Origin: Thermotoga petrophila RKU-1
GTDB lineage: Bacteria; Thermotogota; Thermotogae; Thermotogales; Thermotogaceae
Reading direction: 5' to 3'
Assembly (NCBI RefSeq): GCF_000016785.1
Contig: NC_009486.1
Span: 1,674,001-1,738,000, forward strand
DNA: 64,000 bases
Below, piece after piece: positions 44,795 to 53,471 of this stretch. The number at the start of each line of letters is the position of its first letter. The stretch's first letter is position 1. Both the position numbers and the translations under genes were made by a program. The notes beneath the pieces were generated by a model. The model had not been told where the DNA came from, made no database searches, and worked only from the letters and a program-made list of their open reading frames with translations.

Positions 44795-45672
44795 TTTTCT
44801 CCCTCCCGATAGTAGGACATGAATATCTCTTCAAGAGAAGGTTCCTCCACCCAGAAATCGGACAGTTTCAAGCTACGAAGAATTTCAATGAGTCTTTCAA
44901 CACTTCCTGAGAAGAGGAACTCTGCTGTGCCGTTTTCAAACTTCAGTCGATTCACTTCAGCCAGATCTTTCAGCTTTTCCAGATTTTCTCCTTTGACCCG
45001 GACCACCTTGTACCTTTCCCCTTTGAGATTCTCCACCTTTTCTACCCTGATGATTCTTCCATCCTTTATCATCGCCACACGATCACACAGCTTTTCCACC
45101 TCGCTCAGTATGTGAGAAGAGAAAAACACGGTCGTTCCTTTTTCTTTCTCTTTTTTCAGAATTTCAAAGAAGGTGTTTTGAACGATAGGATCGAGTCCAT
45201 TCGTGGGCTCATCCAGGATAAGAAGTTTTGGCCTGTGCATCAAAGACTGAACGATAGCCACTTTCTTTTTGTTTCCCATGGAGAGTTCCTTGATACGTTT
45301 TTTCATGTCGAGCGAGAAAACACCACAGAGCTCCTTCACATGATCCCAGTCTACCCTTTCGTAGAAACTGGCAGAGTACCTGAGAAATTCCTCCACCGTC
45401 ACTTCCGGATAAAAGCTCACCTCTCCTGGAATGTAACCGATGTTCTTTCTTATTTCTTTTCCTTCTCTCAGAACGTCTCTTCCGAAAACCTCTGCCAGAC
45501 CAGAATCCGGAAAGATCAAACCAAGAAGAAGCCTTATGGTGGTTGTCTTCCCGGCACCGTTCGGTCCGATGAAGCCGAATATCTCTCCTTCTTCAACTGA
45601 GAAAGTTACACCTTCTACTCCTCTGGACTTTCCGTAGTATTTAGTGAGATCTCTCACTTCGATCACCGACAC
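44791..45672 (-). CDS. ABC exporter ATPase
   Basis: 293 residues: Walker A GPNGAGKTTTIRLLLGL, signature LSMGNKKKVAIVQSL (an MGN variant of LSGGQ often seen in exporters of this type), Walker B LLILDEPTNGLDP and a C-terminal extra domain. First gene of the regulated operon; it starts 16 bases after the operator. Confidence 0.92.
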   Translation of the reverse strand: MSVIEVRDLTKYYGKSRGVEGVTFSVEEGEIFGFIGPNGAGKTTTIRLLLGLIFPDSGLAEVFGRDVLREGKEIRKNIGYIPGEVSFYPEVTVEEFLRYSASFYERVDWDHVKELCGVFSLDMKKRIKELSMGNKKKVAIVQSLMHRPKLLILDEPTNGLDPIVQNTFFEILKKEKEKGTTVFFSSHILSEVEKLCDRVAMIKDGRIIRVEKVENLKGERYKVVRVKGENLEKLKDLAEVNRLKFENGTAEFLFSGSVERLIEILRSLKLSDFWVEEPSLEEIFMSYYREGEK

Positions 45673-45688
45673 GTTTACACCTCCTTGA

Positions 45689-45704
45689 TTGACTGGTCAG
45701 TCAA
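45689..45704 (-). promoter_or_regulatory. TetR-type operator
   Basis: TTGACTGGTCAGTCAA: perfect 6-base arms (TTGACT/AGTCAA) around GGTC. It begins directly after the -10 box and covers the expected transcription start, an ideal place for repression by the operon's own TetR-family protein. Confidence 0.85.
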
Positions 45705-45734
45705 ATTCTAACAAAATAAAATCAGACATGTCAA
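45705..45734 (-). promoter_or_regulatory. Promoter of the ABC exporter-tetR operon
   Basis: On the minus strand a perfect TTGACA (45734-45729), an 18-base spacer and TAGAAT (45710-45705), directly followed by the operator. Confidence 0.85.
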
Positions 45735-45780
45735 CATGCCTTTGTGGGATGAGATAAATCTCCTGAATTGAAAGCATTCA

Positions 45781-46152
45781 TCATCGAAGAAACTCTAAAA
45801 TTTTACTCTCGATCTTTTCTCTTTTCAGTTTTGCTATTCTCTCGAGTGAAAACTCATCCTCAAGCCAGCAAACGAATTTGTACCCGAGACAGTAACCCAG
45901 GAGCTGCTTCTCAAAAAGTTCATACCACGAACCAAAGAATGGATTCAAAGGTTCTTTTTCTTCTATTCTTCTCAAAAATTCCCGTTTGAGTAAATCTTCG
46001 TTCTCTTCACACCAATCGAACCATGCTGACATGTAACCACGAGCCCTGATCCATTCAGGAACGGGATATTTCGAAGAAAAGAGTAAGTCTGGCACCTGGG
46101 CAAAACACGAGACAAGAACGAAAGACATCATCAACACCACAATTTTTTTCAT
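45781..46152 (-). CDS. Small predicted lipoprotein of unknown function
   Basis: About 123 residues. The N-terminus MKKIVVLMMSFVLVSC has a lipobox LVSC, so it is probably a lipid-anchored envelope protein. The rest is charged and aromatic (WFDWCEENEDLLKREFL) with no family I recognise. ATG 46152 follows GAGAGGTAG; the frame opens four codons earlier. It overlaps no gene but begins 1 base after the VanZ-like stop region and is presumably co-transcribed. Confidence 0.65.
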   Translation of the reverse strand: MKKIVVLMMSFVLVSCFAQVPDLLFSSKYPVPEWIRARGYMSAWFDWCEENEDLLKREFLRRIEEKEPLNPFFGSWYELFEKQLLGYCLGYKFVCWLEDEFSLERIAKLKREKIESKILEFLR

Positions 46153-46153
46153 A

Positions 46154-46678
46154 CTACCTCTCACCCCGATGGACGTTGTATGTGCGGGTGATCAACCTCC
46201 CAACGACCAGAATCAGAAGAGCAATCACCACTCCAAACAGAGCACCGTTCATGTCTATGAACACATCGTACAGCGAAGATCCTCTGTTGTGAAAAACCTG
46301 GTTGTACTCATCGAGAACGGCTATCAATGTAGGTAAAGACACTCCCAACAAAATAGAAAACACATACTTTCTAAGATAAGTATAACTAAACGTGAAAGAA
46401 AGAATGCCCATTATAAAATAAAGTCCAAAATGGGCAGATTTTCTGACAAGATCTTCCCCCGTTGGTTTTTTGTCAGGGAACCACCATTTTTCGAGTAGAG
46501 ATCTCAGATTTTTGTACCAATTTGTCCGTGTGAAATCAAGAACACTATCTATCTTTTTGAGAAACTTATAAACGCTCCCGGACTGCCTTCCAGAAACATC
46601 AGGGGGCTGCGATGAAAAGTAAAAGACAAGACCGATCCATATCAATATCAGGATTAGAATCAAAAAAGATCTTTTCAT
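46154..46678 (-). CDS. VanZ-like membrane protein
   Basis: 174 residues with four hydrophobic spans and VanZ-family marks: an early WIGLVFYFSSQPP, then RKSAHFGLYFIMGIL and LDEYNQVFHNRGSSLYDVFI followed by DMNGALFG. VanZ proteins are linked to teicoplanin resistance in enterococci, but most family members are of unknown role. TAGAAT at 46702-46697 (minus strand) may be its -10 box. Confidence 0.85.
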   Translation of the reverse strand: MKRSFLILILILIWIGLVFYFSSQPPDVSGRQSGSVYKFLKKIDSVLDFTRTNWYKNLRSLLEKWWFPDKKPTGEDLVRKSAHFGLYFIMGILSFTFSYTYLRKYVFSILLGVSLPTLIAVLDEYNQVFHNRGSSLYDVFIDMNGALFGVVIALLILVVGRLITRTYNVHRGER

Positions 46679-46775
46679 CCTATCACCTCAACAGGAATTC
46701 TACCATCGTTTCGTACTTCCTATAACTAAATGTTAAAATATTGTTGCACCCAAAAACTCATCAGGGGGTGCTCCT

Positions 46776-47537
46776 ATGAATTTTCCACGATGTAAAACTG
46801 TGGAGAAGTCGCTCCCGATCTTCCTCAAGGGTGAAAACGAAGGTGTTTTATTCATCCACGGTTACACGGGATCACCCCACGATTTCGAGTACATGGCAAA
46901 AGAGGTGAACAGAGTGGGTTTCACCGTTTCCGTTCCGAGACTTCCAGGACACGGAACCTGTGGTGAAGATTTTCTGATGACAACCGCTCGAGACTGGCTG
47001 AGACGCGTCTTCGATGCATATTACGATTTAAAAGCCATATGCGATAGAGTCCATGTGGTTGGACTTTCCATGGGTGGTGTGATCGCCCTGATACTCGCAT
47101 CTCAGATGAATCCTCCAAAACTGGTCACACTTGCCGCGGCAACACATGTTTTCGACAAAAGGATAGTCCTCACGCCTCTTTTGAAGCTCTTTTCGAAGAA
47201 GATGCCCCGCAAAAGCACAGAAAAGTACGAAGATCCGGGCATCGAATACCTGAGAAAAGAGTACTGGTCTTACAACTGGCCCAAGCAGGCAGCGGAGCTC
47301 TACAAACTCATGAGACTGGCAAGAAAGAGTGTTTCGAAGATCACATCGGACACTCTCGTCGTTGCGGCAAAGAACGACAACATGGTTCCCATGAAGGCAA
47401 CCGAGTTCATATACAACAACATCAGATCAGAAAACAAGAAGCTTCTTGTTTTTGAAAAATCCGGTCACGTTCTGAGCAACGACGTGGAGAAGGAAGATGT
47501 CACTAAGGCGGTCATAGAATGGCTGAAGGGGGAATGA
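46776..47537 (+). CDS. Carboxylesterase / monoacylglycerol-lipase-like alpha/beta hydrolase
   Basis: 253 residues: oxyanion loop FIHGYTGSPHDF, nucleophile GLSMGGVIAL, late Asp in VAAKNDNMVP and His in KSGHVLSNDVEKED. It resembles thermostable Est30-type carboxylesterases that cut short-chain esters. An extended -10 (TGTTAAAAT, 46731-46739) lies upstream and GGGGGTG precedes the ATG. The downstream MFS start overlaps or abuts its stop. Confidence 0.9.
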   Translation: MNFPRCKTVEKSLPIFLKGENEGVLFIHGYTGSPHDFEYMAKEVNRVGFTVSVPRLPGHGTCGEDFLMTTARDWLRRVFDAYYDLKAICDRVHVVGLSMGGVIALILASQMNPPKLVTLAAATHVFDKRIVLTPLLKLFSKKMPRKSTEKYEDPGIEYLRKEYWSYNWPKQAAELYKLMRLARKSVSKITSDTLVVAAKNDNMVPMKATEFIYNNIRSENKKLLVFEKSGHVLSNDVEKEDVTKAVIEWLKGE

Positions 47538-47539
47538 AG

Positions 47540-48805
47540 ATGGCAGTGATATTCATTCTGATTCTCATGGTCCTCCTGAACGCGGATCAGATGGTGATGT
47601 CTCCGAACATAGGAGCGATAGAACAGGAGTTCAACATCACTGATGCTCAGATAGGTCTCGTTGCGTCGTCTTTCACGGTGATAGGGGCTCTTGTGAGCCT
47701 TGTGTGGGGGTACCTTGCCGACAGATACAGCAGGAAGAACCTTCTCATCTACTCCATTCTCGTTGGTGAGATTCCCTGTCTCATGAGTGCGTTTTCTCAC
47801 TCCTACGGAGAACTCTTTTTCTGGAGAGCCCTCACCGGAATAGGTGTGGGAGCGTCCTTTCCCATTGTTTACTCGATGATAGGAGACATGTTCGACGAGG
47901 TAAAGAGAGGAAAGGTCGTGGCTCTTATATCTTCTGCGATCTCCATAGGAAGCGTTCTTGGGATGATCGTTGGGGGTTTTTTGGGACCGAAATACGGTTG
48001 GAGAGTTCCCTTCATCGTGGTTTCTGTTCCAAACATCGCCCTTGCGATTTTATCCATCTTCGTTCTGAAAGAACCGAAAAGAGGTGCCTTTGAAAAAGGC
48101 ATCGGTGAACTCGTTCAATCCGGGTACGAGTATCCGAAAGCGCCGAAACTCTCTGATTACGCAAAACTTGTGAAGGTGAAAACGAATCTTCTTTTGTTCT
48201 TTCAGGGTATAGCAGGGACTATTCCCTGGGGTGCCATTCCTTACTTTCTTGTGGAATTCTTCAGAAGAGAAAGAGGTCTTTCGGTGGAGACGGCTACCCT
48301 TGTTTTCCTCGTGTTCGGTCTTGGAAACATCGCTGGAATCATCCTCGGAGGACTGTGGGGAGCGAGCATCTACGCGAAATCCAGGCCATTTCTACCGCTG
48401 TTTTGCTCGATCACAACCGCTCTTGGAACTTTCTTCACCGTTATGACCCTGGACTACGTGGGAAGTCTTCTCGTTCTCATGTTACTTGGTTTCGTCGCTT
48501 CTTTCACCGCGAGTCTCACGGGTCCGAACGTGAAGTTCATGCTTCTGAACGTCAACGAACCACAGGAAAGAGGAAGGATATTCTCCATATTCAACCTCAC
48601 CGATTCGCTCGGAACGGGATTTGGAAAATTCGCGGGAGGAGTGATGTCCGTTGCCCTCGGATCTCTCGGAGCTGCCTTGAAAGTCTCCGCTTATTTCTGG
48701 CTTATCTGTGCGGTGCTGCTCTTTGTTCTGGTTTTTTACTTCACAAGGGACGTGGAAAGACTTCAGAAAAGCATGATGAAGCTGGCCAAAGATATTTCTT
48801 CTTGA
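47540..48805 (+). CDS. MFS transporter
   Basis: About 421 residues, twelve spans, with the MFS loop motif GYLADRYSRKNLL after span 2 and the acidic block NADQMVMSPNIGAIEQEFN near the start. ATG 47534 overlaps the esterase stop as ATGA; ATG 47540, better spaced from AAGGGGG, is preferred. The substrate is unknown, possibly a product of the esterase. Confidence 0.85.
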   Translation: MAVIFILILMVLLNADQMVMSPNIGAIEQEFNITDAQIGLVASSFTVIGALVSLVWGYLADRYSRKNLLIYSILVGEIPCLMSAFSHSYGELFFWRALTGIGVGASFPIVYSMIGDMFDEVKRGKVVALISSAISIGSVLGMIVGGFLGPKYGWRVPFIVVSVPNIALAILSIFVLKEPKRGAFEKGIGELVQSGYEYPKAPKLSDYAKLVKVKTNLLLFFQGIAGTIPWGAIPYFLVEFFRRERGLSVETATLVFLVFGLGNIAGIILGGLWGASIYAKSRPFLPLFCSITTALGTFFTVMTLDYVGSLLVLMLLGFVASFTASLTGPNVKFMLLNVNEPQERGRIFSIFNLTDSLGTGFGKFAGGVMSVALGSLGAALKVSAYFWLICAVLLFVLVFYFTRDVERLQKSMMKLAKDISS

Positions 48806-48829
48806 ACTCCCAGAGAGTGGAGGTACAGC

Positions 48830-49681
48830 ATGGATCTGAAGGTTCTCCTTTCGGGTTTCTCCTACTCCACGATATTCGGACTTTCTTTTCTTTTCACGAA
48901 GAACGCTCTCGATCATGTGACTCCCCTGACTTTTCTTTCTTTCAGATTCAGCGTTGCTTTTCTCACTTACCTTCTTCTTTTGATAACCGGCGTTGTGAAG
49001 CTTGGAAAGAAACCCTACTGGAAGCTCTGGAAACTCGTCCTGTTCCAGCCTGTGCTTTACTTTCTTTTCGAAACGTACGGCCTTCAGAGGGTGAACTCCT
49101 CGGAAGCGGGTATGATCATTGCCCTCATCCCGGTCGTTGTCAACCTTCTTGCTCCTTTCATACTCAAAGAGAAGGGAGATCTTCTTCACTACTTTCTTGT
49201 GGGAATGGGTTTTCTTGGAGTTTCGTTGATAGTTGGTTTCAACATCACGCCTGGGAACATCATTGGGAAAGCCTTCTTACTCTTAGCTGTTCTCTCCGGA
49301 GCGATGTACAGTGTGCTTTCGAGAAAGTTTTCAAAAGAGTTCACACCTGCTGAAATCACTTTCTTCATGATGATGACCGGAGCAGTTTTCTTCACACTTT
49401 TGAGTCTTTCAACAGGAGATTTCAGACCGGTGTTCAACGTCCATGTGGTAATCGGTACCCTGTATCTCGGTGTTCTTTCTTCCACCGTCGCGTTTTTCCT
49501 TCTCAACTACGCCATAGGGAAAATGTCTCCCATCTTCACCACCCTCTTTTCCAACTTCACAACGGTGATTTCTGTGATAGCTGGGGTTGTTTTCAGAAAC
49601 GAAACGGTGGAAATTCAACAGATTGCAGGGATGGGATTGATAATCGTTTCTATAATCGCAATGGCGGTTCGTAAGGAGTAA
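48830..49681 (+). CDS. EamA/DMT-family transporter
   Basis: 283 residues with ten hydrophobic spans in two EamA repeats (SYSTIFGLSFLFTKNALDHV; SGAMYSVLSRKFSKEFTPAE). Such proteins export metabolites or amino acids. GGAGGTAC precedes ATG 48830, 24 bases after the MFS gene, suggesting one operon with it. Confidence 0.88.
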   Translation: MDLKVLLSGFSYSTIFGLSFLFTKNALDHVTPLTFLSFRFSVAFLTYLLLLITGVVKLGKKPYWKLWKLVLFQPVLYFLFETYGLQRVNSSEAGMIIALIPVVVNLLAPFILKEKGDLLHYFLVGMGFLGVSLIVGFNITPGNIIGKAFLLLAVLSGAMYSVLSRKFSKEFTPAEITFFMMMTGAVFFTLLSLSTGDFRPVFNVHVVIGTLYLGVLSSTVAFFLLNYAIGKMSPIFTTLFSNFTTVISVIAGVVFRNETVEIQQIAGMGLIIVSIIAMAVRKE

Positions 49682-49722
49682 ATATAGTCTTGTAATAGAA
49701 TACTTGCGAAGGAGGTGAATTG

Positions 49723-50169
49723 ATGAGGAAAACTTACGAGGTAATACGCGCAATTCTTCGGAAGACAGGACCTATACTGAAGACAAAACTATTGAAATTA
49801 CTTTTCCTTGTTGATTATTATGCGATCAAAAAAATTGGGAAACAAATAACCGATTTAGATTACAAGAAATATTTTTATGGTCCATATGATAAGAATTTTG
49901 AGCTTGTATTGAATAAAATGTATGTAGAAGGTCTTATCCACACGGAGGAACATATTATAGAACCTGGTCCCTTTGAAACAGGAAAAATTAACCTTTCAAA
50001 TGAAGAAAAAGAAATATTAGATGAGGTACTGCAAAAGTATGGGGAGATGACTCTAAATGAAGTCTTAGAAGAAATTTACAAATTAGATGAAATAAAAAAA
50101 TATTCCCTCCACTCAAGAATAGGAAGTGAAAAATTTGAGAAAAATAGAAATAGGCCCTTGGTTATGTGA
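49723..50169 (+). CDS. Panacea-domain (SocA/DUF4065-like) putative antitoxin
   Basis: About 148 residues. The pattern KTKLLKLLFLVDYYAIKKIG, then LDYKKYFYGPYDKNFELVL and a C-terminal helical part is that of the Panacea domain, an antitoxin domain reported to neutralise many unrelated toxins. GGAGGTG (49711-49717) selects ATG 49723. The gene is visibly A/T-rich against the transporter genes before it. It overlaps a small unknown gene by 44 bases, as expected for a toxin-antitoxin pair. Confidence 0.75.
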   Translation: MRKTYEVIRAILRKTGPILKTKLLKLLFLVDYYAIKKIGKQITDLDYKKYFYGPYDKNFELVLNKMYVEGLIHTEEHIIEPGPFETGKINLSNEEKEILDEVLQKYGEMTLNEVLEEIYKLDEIKKYSLHSRIGSEKFEKNRNRPLVM

Positions 50170-50578
50170 TACTCCTGCCAATGACAATCTTTCCGACGTC
50201 TTCACGAAATTTGAAAACGCTTCTAATCGACATTTAAGGGAGATCTTGAAACTATTTTTCATCTACATGTTTTTCTCTAGACTGAACAAATTGTATATTG
50301 TCTCTCTCGAGCGAGAACCCGATAGCTATGAATTGTGTGTTGCTCATCCCGATTTACTATTGTTCCCAACACTTAGAAAAGGTATAGTTGTCCCCTTTGA
50401 AGAAAAAGATATGTTCGAAGTTGAAGACTTGAATTTCCAGATGTGTAAGTTGATATCTTCTTTGAATCTCCTGAAAGTACACCAGGTTCAGAAAAATTTG
50501 GAGAAATTATCACGAAGAGTTCTGAAGATACCCAGTGGGAATCTTTATCTCCTCCCCAATCCCCTAAAGAGGATGTGA
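50126..50578 (+). CDS. Unknown protein overlapping the Panacea gene (candidate toxin or partner)
   Basis: 150 residues from GTG 50126; TTG 50135, about 9 bases after AGGA, is an alternative. I do not recognise a family. There is an N-terminal charged part, a hydrophobic stretch ILKLFFIYMFFSRLN and a C-terminal helical region. It overlaps the putative antitoxin by 44 bases and shares its A/T-rich composition. By position it could be the cognate toxin, but no catalytic motif is evident, so this is inference from context. Confidence 0.55.
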   Translation: MKNLRKIEIGPWLCDTPANDNLSDVFTKFENASNRHLREILKLFFIYMFFSRLNKLYIVSLEREPDSYELCVAHPDLLLFPTLRKGIVVPFEEKDMFEVEDLNFQMCKLISSLNLLKVHQVQKNLEKLSRRVLKIPSGNLYLLPNPLKRM

Positions 50579-50806
50579 TTCTTCATGCGGTGTGCTCAGC
50601 TTACGAGCCTTAACCACTCCAGGTCGGTCAAAAGCCATACTCCTACCTTGCAATAGACGCGATTTAAAGTGCAAAGCAGTTGTCTGAGATTTAAAAACTG
50701 ATTCACTTAGAGTTTCCAGAATAGAAAGTCAGAAGGAAACATTGGAAATGGAAAATAGATGATGGCACAGTAGTCGTACACCTGAATCCGCCAAGGAGGG
50801 TTTCTC

Positions 50807-52055
50807 TTGATCCCTGCGATTGTTCTGATAGTAGTTTTTGCTCTCATCAGTGTAAGAAAGTTTGGTAAAGTAAAAATTCAAATGTGGCAGATAATGCTTC
50901 TTGGGGCACTTTGTGTCGTATTAACAGGACAAATTTCTATCTCCAGTGCTTTGAAGTCGATAAACCTTGAAGTTATGTTGTTTTTGTTCAGCATGTTCAT
51001 TATAGGGACCGCTCTTGAAGAAAGTGGATACCTGCATCATCTTTCTTACATCATCTTTAGAAGAACTCGCAACAAAACAGAACTGATCTTTTCAATCGTT
51101 TTTGTGTTCGGTATTTTGTCAGCGTTTCTTATGAACGATACTACGGCAATCATTGGTACTCCCGTTGTTCTTCACCTTGCGAGAAGAAACAACATAAAAC
51201 CGTCGATTCTTTTGATCACTCTTGCTTTTTCCGTGACTGTTGGAAGTGTTATGAGCCCTCTCGGTAATCCACAGAATTTCATTATAGCCACGGCGGGAGT
51301 TATAAAGAATCCTTAGATATCTCGCCTTACCAACTGTTCTTAATCTCCTGGTAGTGTTCTTCATGGTGAGAATTTTCTACAGGAAACATTTCGTAAATGA
51401 AACGATTAACCATATCAAAGATTCAATTGAAGATGTTGAACTCGCAAAAATTTCCAAGATTTCGATTGTTCTTCTTTTTTCCCTGATCATTCTCAAAATC
51501 ATTCTTGCTTTTTTGAAGTCTTCTTTGAACATTGAACTGGTTCATATCACACTTCTCTCTGCCTTACCCATTCTTATTTTCAGCAAGAAGAGAAATGAAA
51601 TCATCAAAAAGATCGATTGGCATACTCTTATCTTTTTTGCTTCTATGTTTGTTCTGATGCAAAGTGTCTGGGAAACTGGAATTTTCCAATCTATCTTCGA
51701 ACGCCTGAATTTTGATGTTCTTTCCGTATCTGCGATCTTACTGGTGAGTGTTATCATGAGCCAATTCATCTCAAATGTACCCATGGTTACACTCTATCTT
51801 CCAATACTTCTTGAAGCTGGTGCTGGTGTAAAAGAACTCGTTACACTTGCTGCTGGTAGCACAGTGGCCGGAAATTTGTTCATACTTGGTGCTGCCAGCA
51901 ACGTCATAATCATACAGAGCGCCGAAAAAAGAACGGGAGACACAATCACTTTCTGGGAATTCACAAAAATTGGCCTTCCACTAACGGTAGTAAATATTCT
52001 CATCTACTGGTTTTTTTTTAAAAAACACTCTCTGAAAAAATCCGTTCCCGCTTAA
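50807..52055 (+). pseudogene. ArsB/NhaD-like permease broken by a frameshift
   Basis: Residues 1-169 (50807-51316, TTG start behind AAGGAGG) have the first-half marks SAFLMNDTTAIIGTPVVLHL and SVMSPLGNPQNFIIATAGV and end in TAG right after IKNP. The second half resumes in another frame from about 51309 (RYLALPTVLNLLVVFFMVRI) and runs to 52055 with MSQFISNVPMVTLYLPIL and the GSTVAGNLFILGAASNV loop. At 51310-51316 the sequence CCTTAGA would read through as Pro-Phe-Arg if it were CCTTTTAGA, so a loss of two T is the simplest cause. Both halves are otherwise intact, so the lesion is recent or a sequencing error. Compare the intact relative at 31237-32502. Confidence 0.85.
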
Positions 52056-52185
52056 AACTCCCCCCTTTCGAATGAAGCCAAGTTACATTCCACGAGCACA
52101 AAATGTTTCTGTATTATGGACAAAAATGATACAATAGGTAACGATATGGTTTATATCGCATATTCCTATTCGAAGGGGGAAATAC

Positions 52186-53436
52186 ATGTCGGAAAAAAGC
52201 CTCTATGAAATGGCAGTTGAACAGTTCAACCGTGCCGCATCGCTCATGGATCTGGAACCGGACCTTGCAGAGGTTCTGAGGAGGCCAAAGCGAGTTTTGA
52301 TCGTTGAATTTCCAGTGAGAATGGATGACGGCCACGTCGAAGTCTTCACCGGATATCGCGTGCAACACAACGTCGCGAGGGGCCCAGCCAAAGGTGGCAT
52401 CAGGTACCACCCGGATGTCACCCTCGATGAGGTGAAAGCCCTCGCATTCTGGATGACATGGAAGACGGCTGTGATGAATCTGCCCTTCGGTGGTGGGAAG
52501 GGAGGAGTCAAAGTAGATCCGAAAAAACTTTCAAGAAGCGAACTTGAAAGACTATCAAGAAGGTACTTTTCAGAGATTCAGGTGATAATAGGACCGTACA
52601 ACGACATACCCGCACCGGATGTGAACACAAATGCAGATGTGATGGCATGGTACATGGATACGTACAGTATGAACGTAGGTCACACCGTTCTGGGAATTGT
52701 CACGGGAAAACCTGTGGAACTGGGAGGATCCAAGGGACGTGAAGAAGCTACAGGACGTGGCGTTAAAGTGTGCGCAGGACTTGCAATGGACGTTCTTGGA
52801 ATAGATCCCAGGAAGGCAACTGTTGCTGTTCAGGGATTTGGAAACGTTGGTCAGTTCGCCGCCCTTCTGATTTCTCAGGAACTCGGATCAAAGGTAGTTG
52901 CAGTGAGTGACAGTAAAGGAGGTATCTACAATCCCGAAGGATTCGACGTGGAAGAACTGATCAGATACAAAAAAGAACACGGAACGATCGTCACATATCC
53001 AAAGGGTGAAAGAATAACCAACGAAGAACTTTTAGAACTGGATGTTGATGTTCTCGTCCCTGCTGCTCTGGAAGGTGCTATCCATGCTGGAAACGCGGAA
53101 AGAATAAAGGCAAAAGCTGTGGTGGAAGGAGCAAACGGTCCCACAACACCTGAAGCTGATGAGATTCTGTCGAAAAGGGGTGTTCTTGTGGTACCAGACA
53201 TACTCGCCAACGCTGGAGGAGTCACGGTTTCTTACTTCGAATGGGTTCAGGACCTTCAGGAGTTCTTTTGGGATCTTGACCAGATAAGAAGTGCTCTGGA
53301 AAAGATGATGAAAGGAGCATTTGAAGATGTTATGAAGGTAAAAAAGAAATACAACGTCGACATGCGAACTGCTGCTTACATTCTCGCGATCGATCGTGTT
53401 GCGTACGCCACAAAGAAGAGAGGTATCTATCCGTGA
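52186..53436 (+). CDS. gdhA: Glutamate dehydrogenase
   Basis: 416 residues, hexameric thermophile type. Substrate site GPAKGGIRYHPDVTLDEVKA; catalytic lysine K105 in LPFGGGKGGVKVD; NAD(P)-binding VQGFGNVGQFAALL. It interconverts glutamate and 2-oxoglutarate plus ammonia. ATG 52186 has a GGGGGAAA site. TACAAT at 52130-52135 may be the -10 box, without a clear -35. Single gene with a strong terminator. Confidence 0.97.
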   Translation: MSEKSLYEMAVEQFNRAASLMDLEPDLAEVLRRPKRVLIVEFPVRMDDGHVEVFTGYRVQHNVARGPAKGGIRYHPDVTLDEVKALAFWMTWKTAVMNLPFGGGKGGVKVDPKKLSRSELERLSRRYFSEIQVIIGPYNDIPAPDVNTNADVMAWYMDTYSMNVGHTVLGIVTGKPVELGGSKGREEATGRGVKVCAGLAMDVLGIDPRKATVAVQGFGNVGQFAALLISQELGSKVVAVSDSKGGIYNPEGFDVEELIRYKKEHGTIVTYPKGERITNEELLELDVDVLVPAALEGAIHAGNAERIKAKAVVEGANGPTTPEADEILSKRGVLVVPDILANAGGVTVSYFEWVQDLQEFFWDLDQIRSALEKMMKGAFEDVMKVKKKYNVDMRTAAYILAIDRVAYATKKRGIYP

Positions 53437-53439
53437 AAA

Positions 53440-53463
53440 AAGCCCCACCGGTCGGTGGGGCTT
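53440..53463. terminator. Bidirectional terminator between gdh and the DUF505 gene
   Basis: AAGCCCCACC, loop GGTC, GGTGGGGCTT. On the minus strand it is followed by six T, so it works best for the DUF505 gene; on the plus strand the tail is CGTATTT. Confidence 0.88.
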
Positions 53464-53471
53464 CGTATTTA

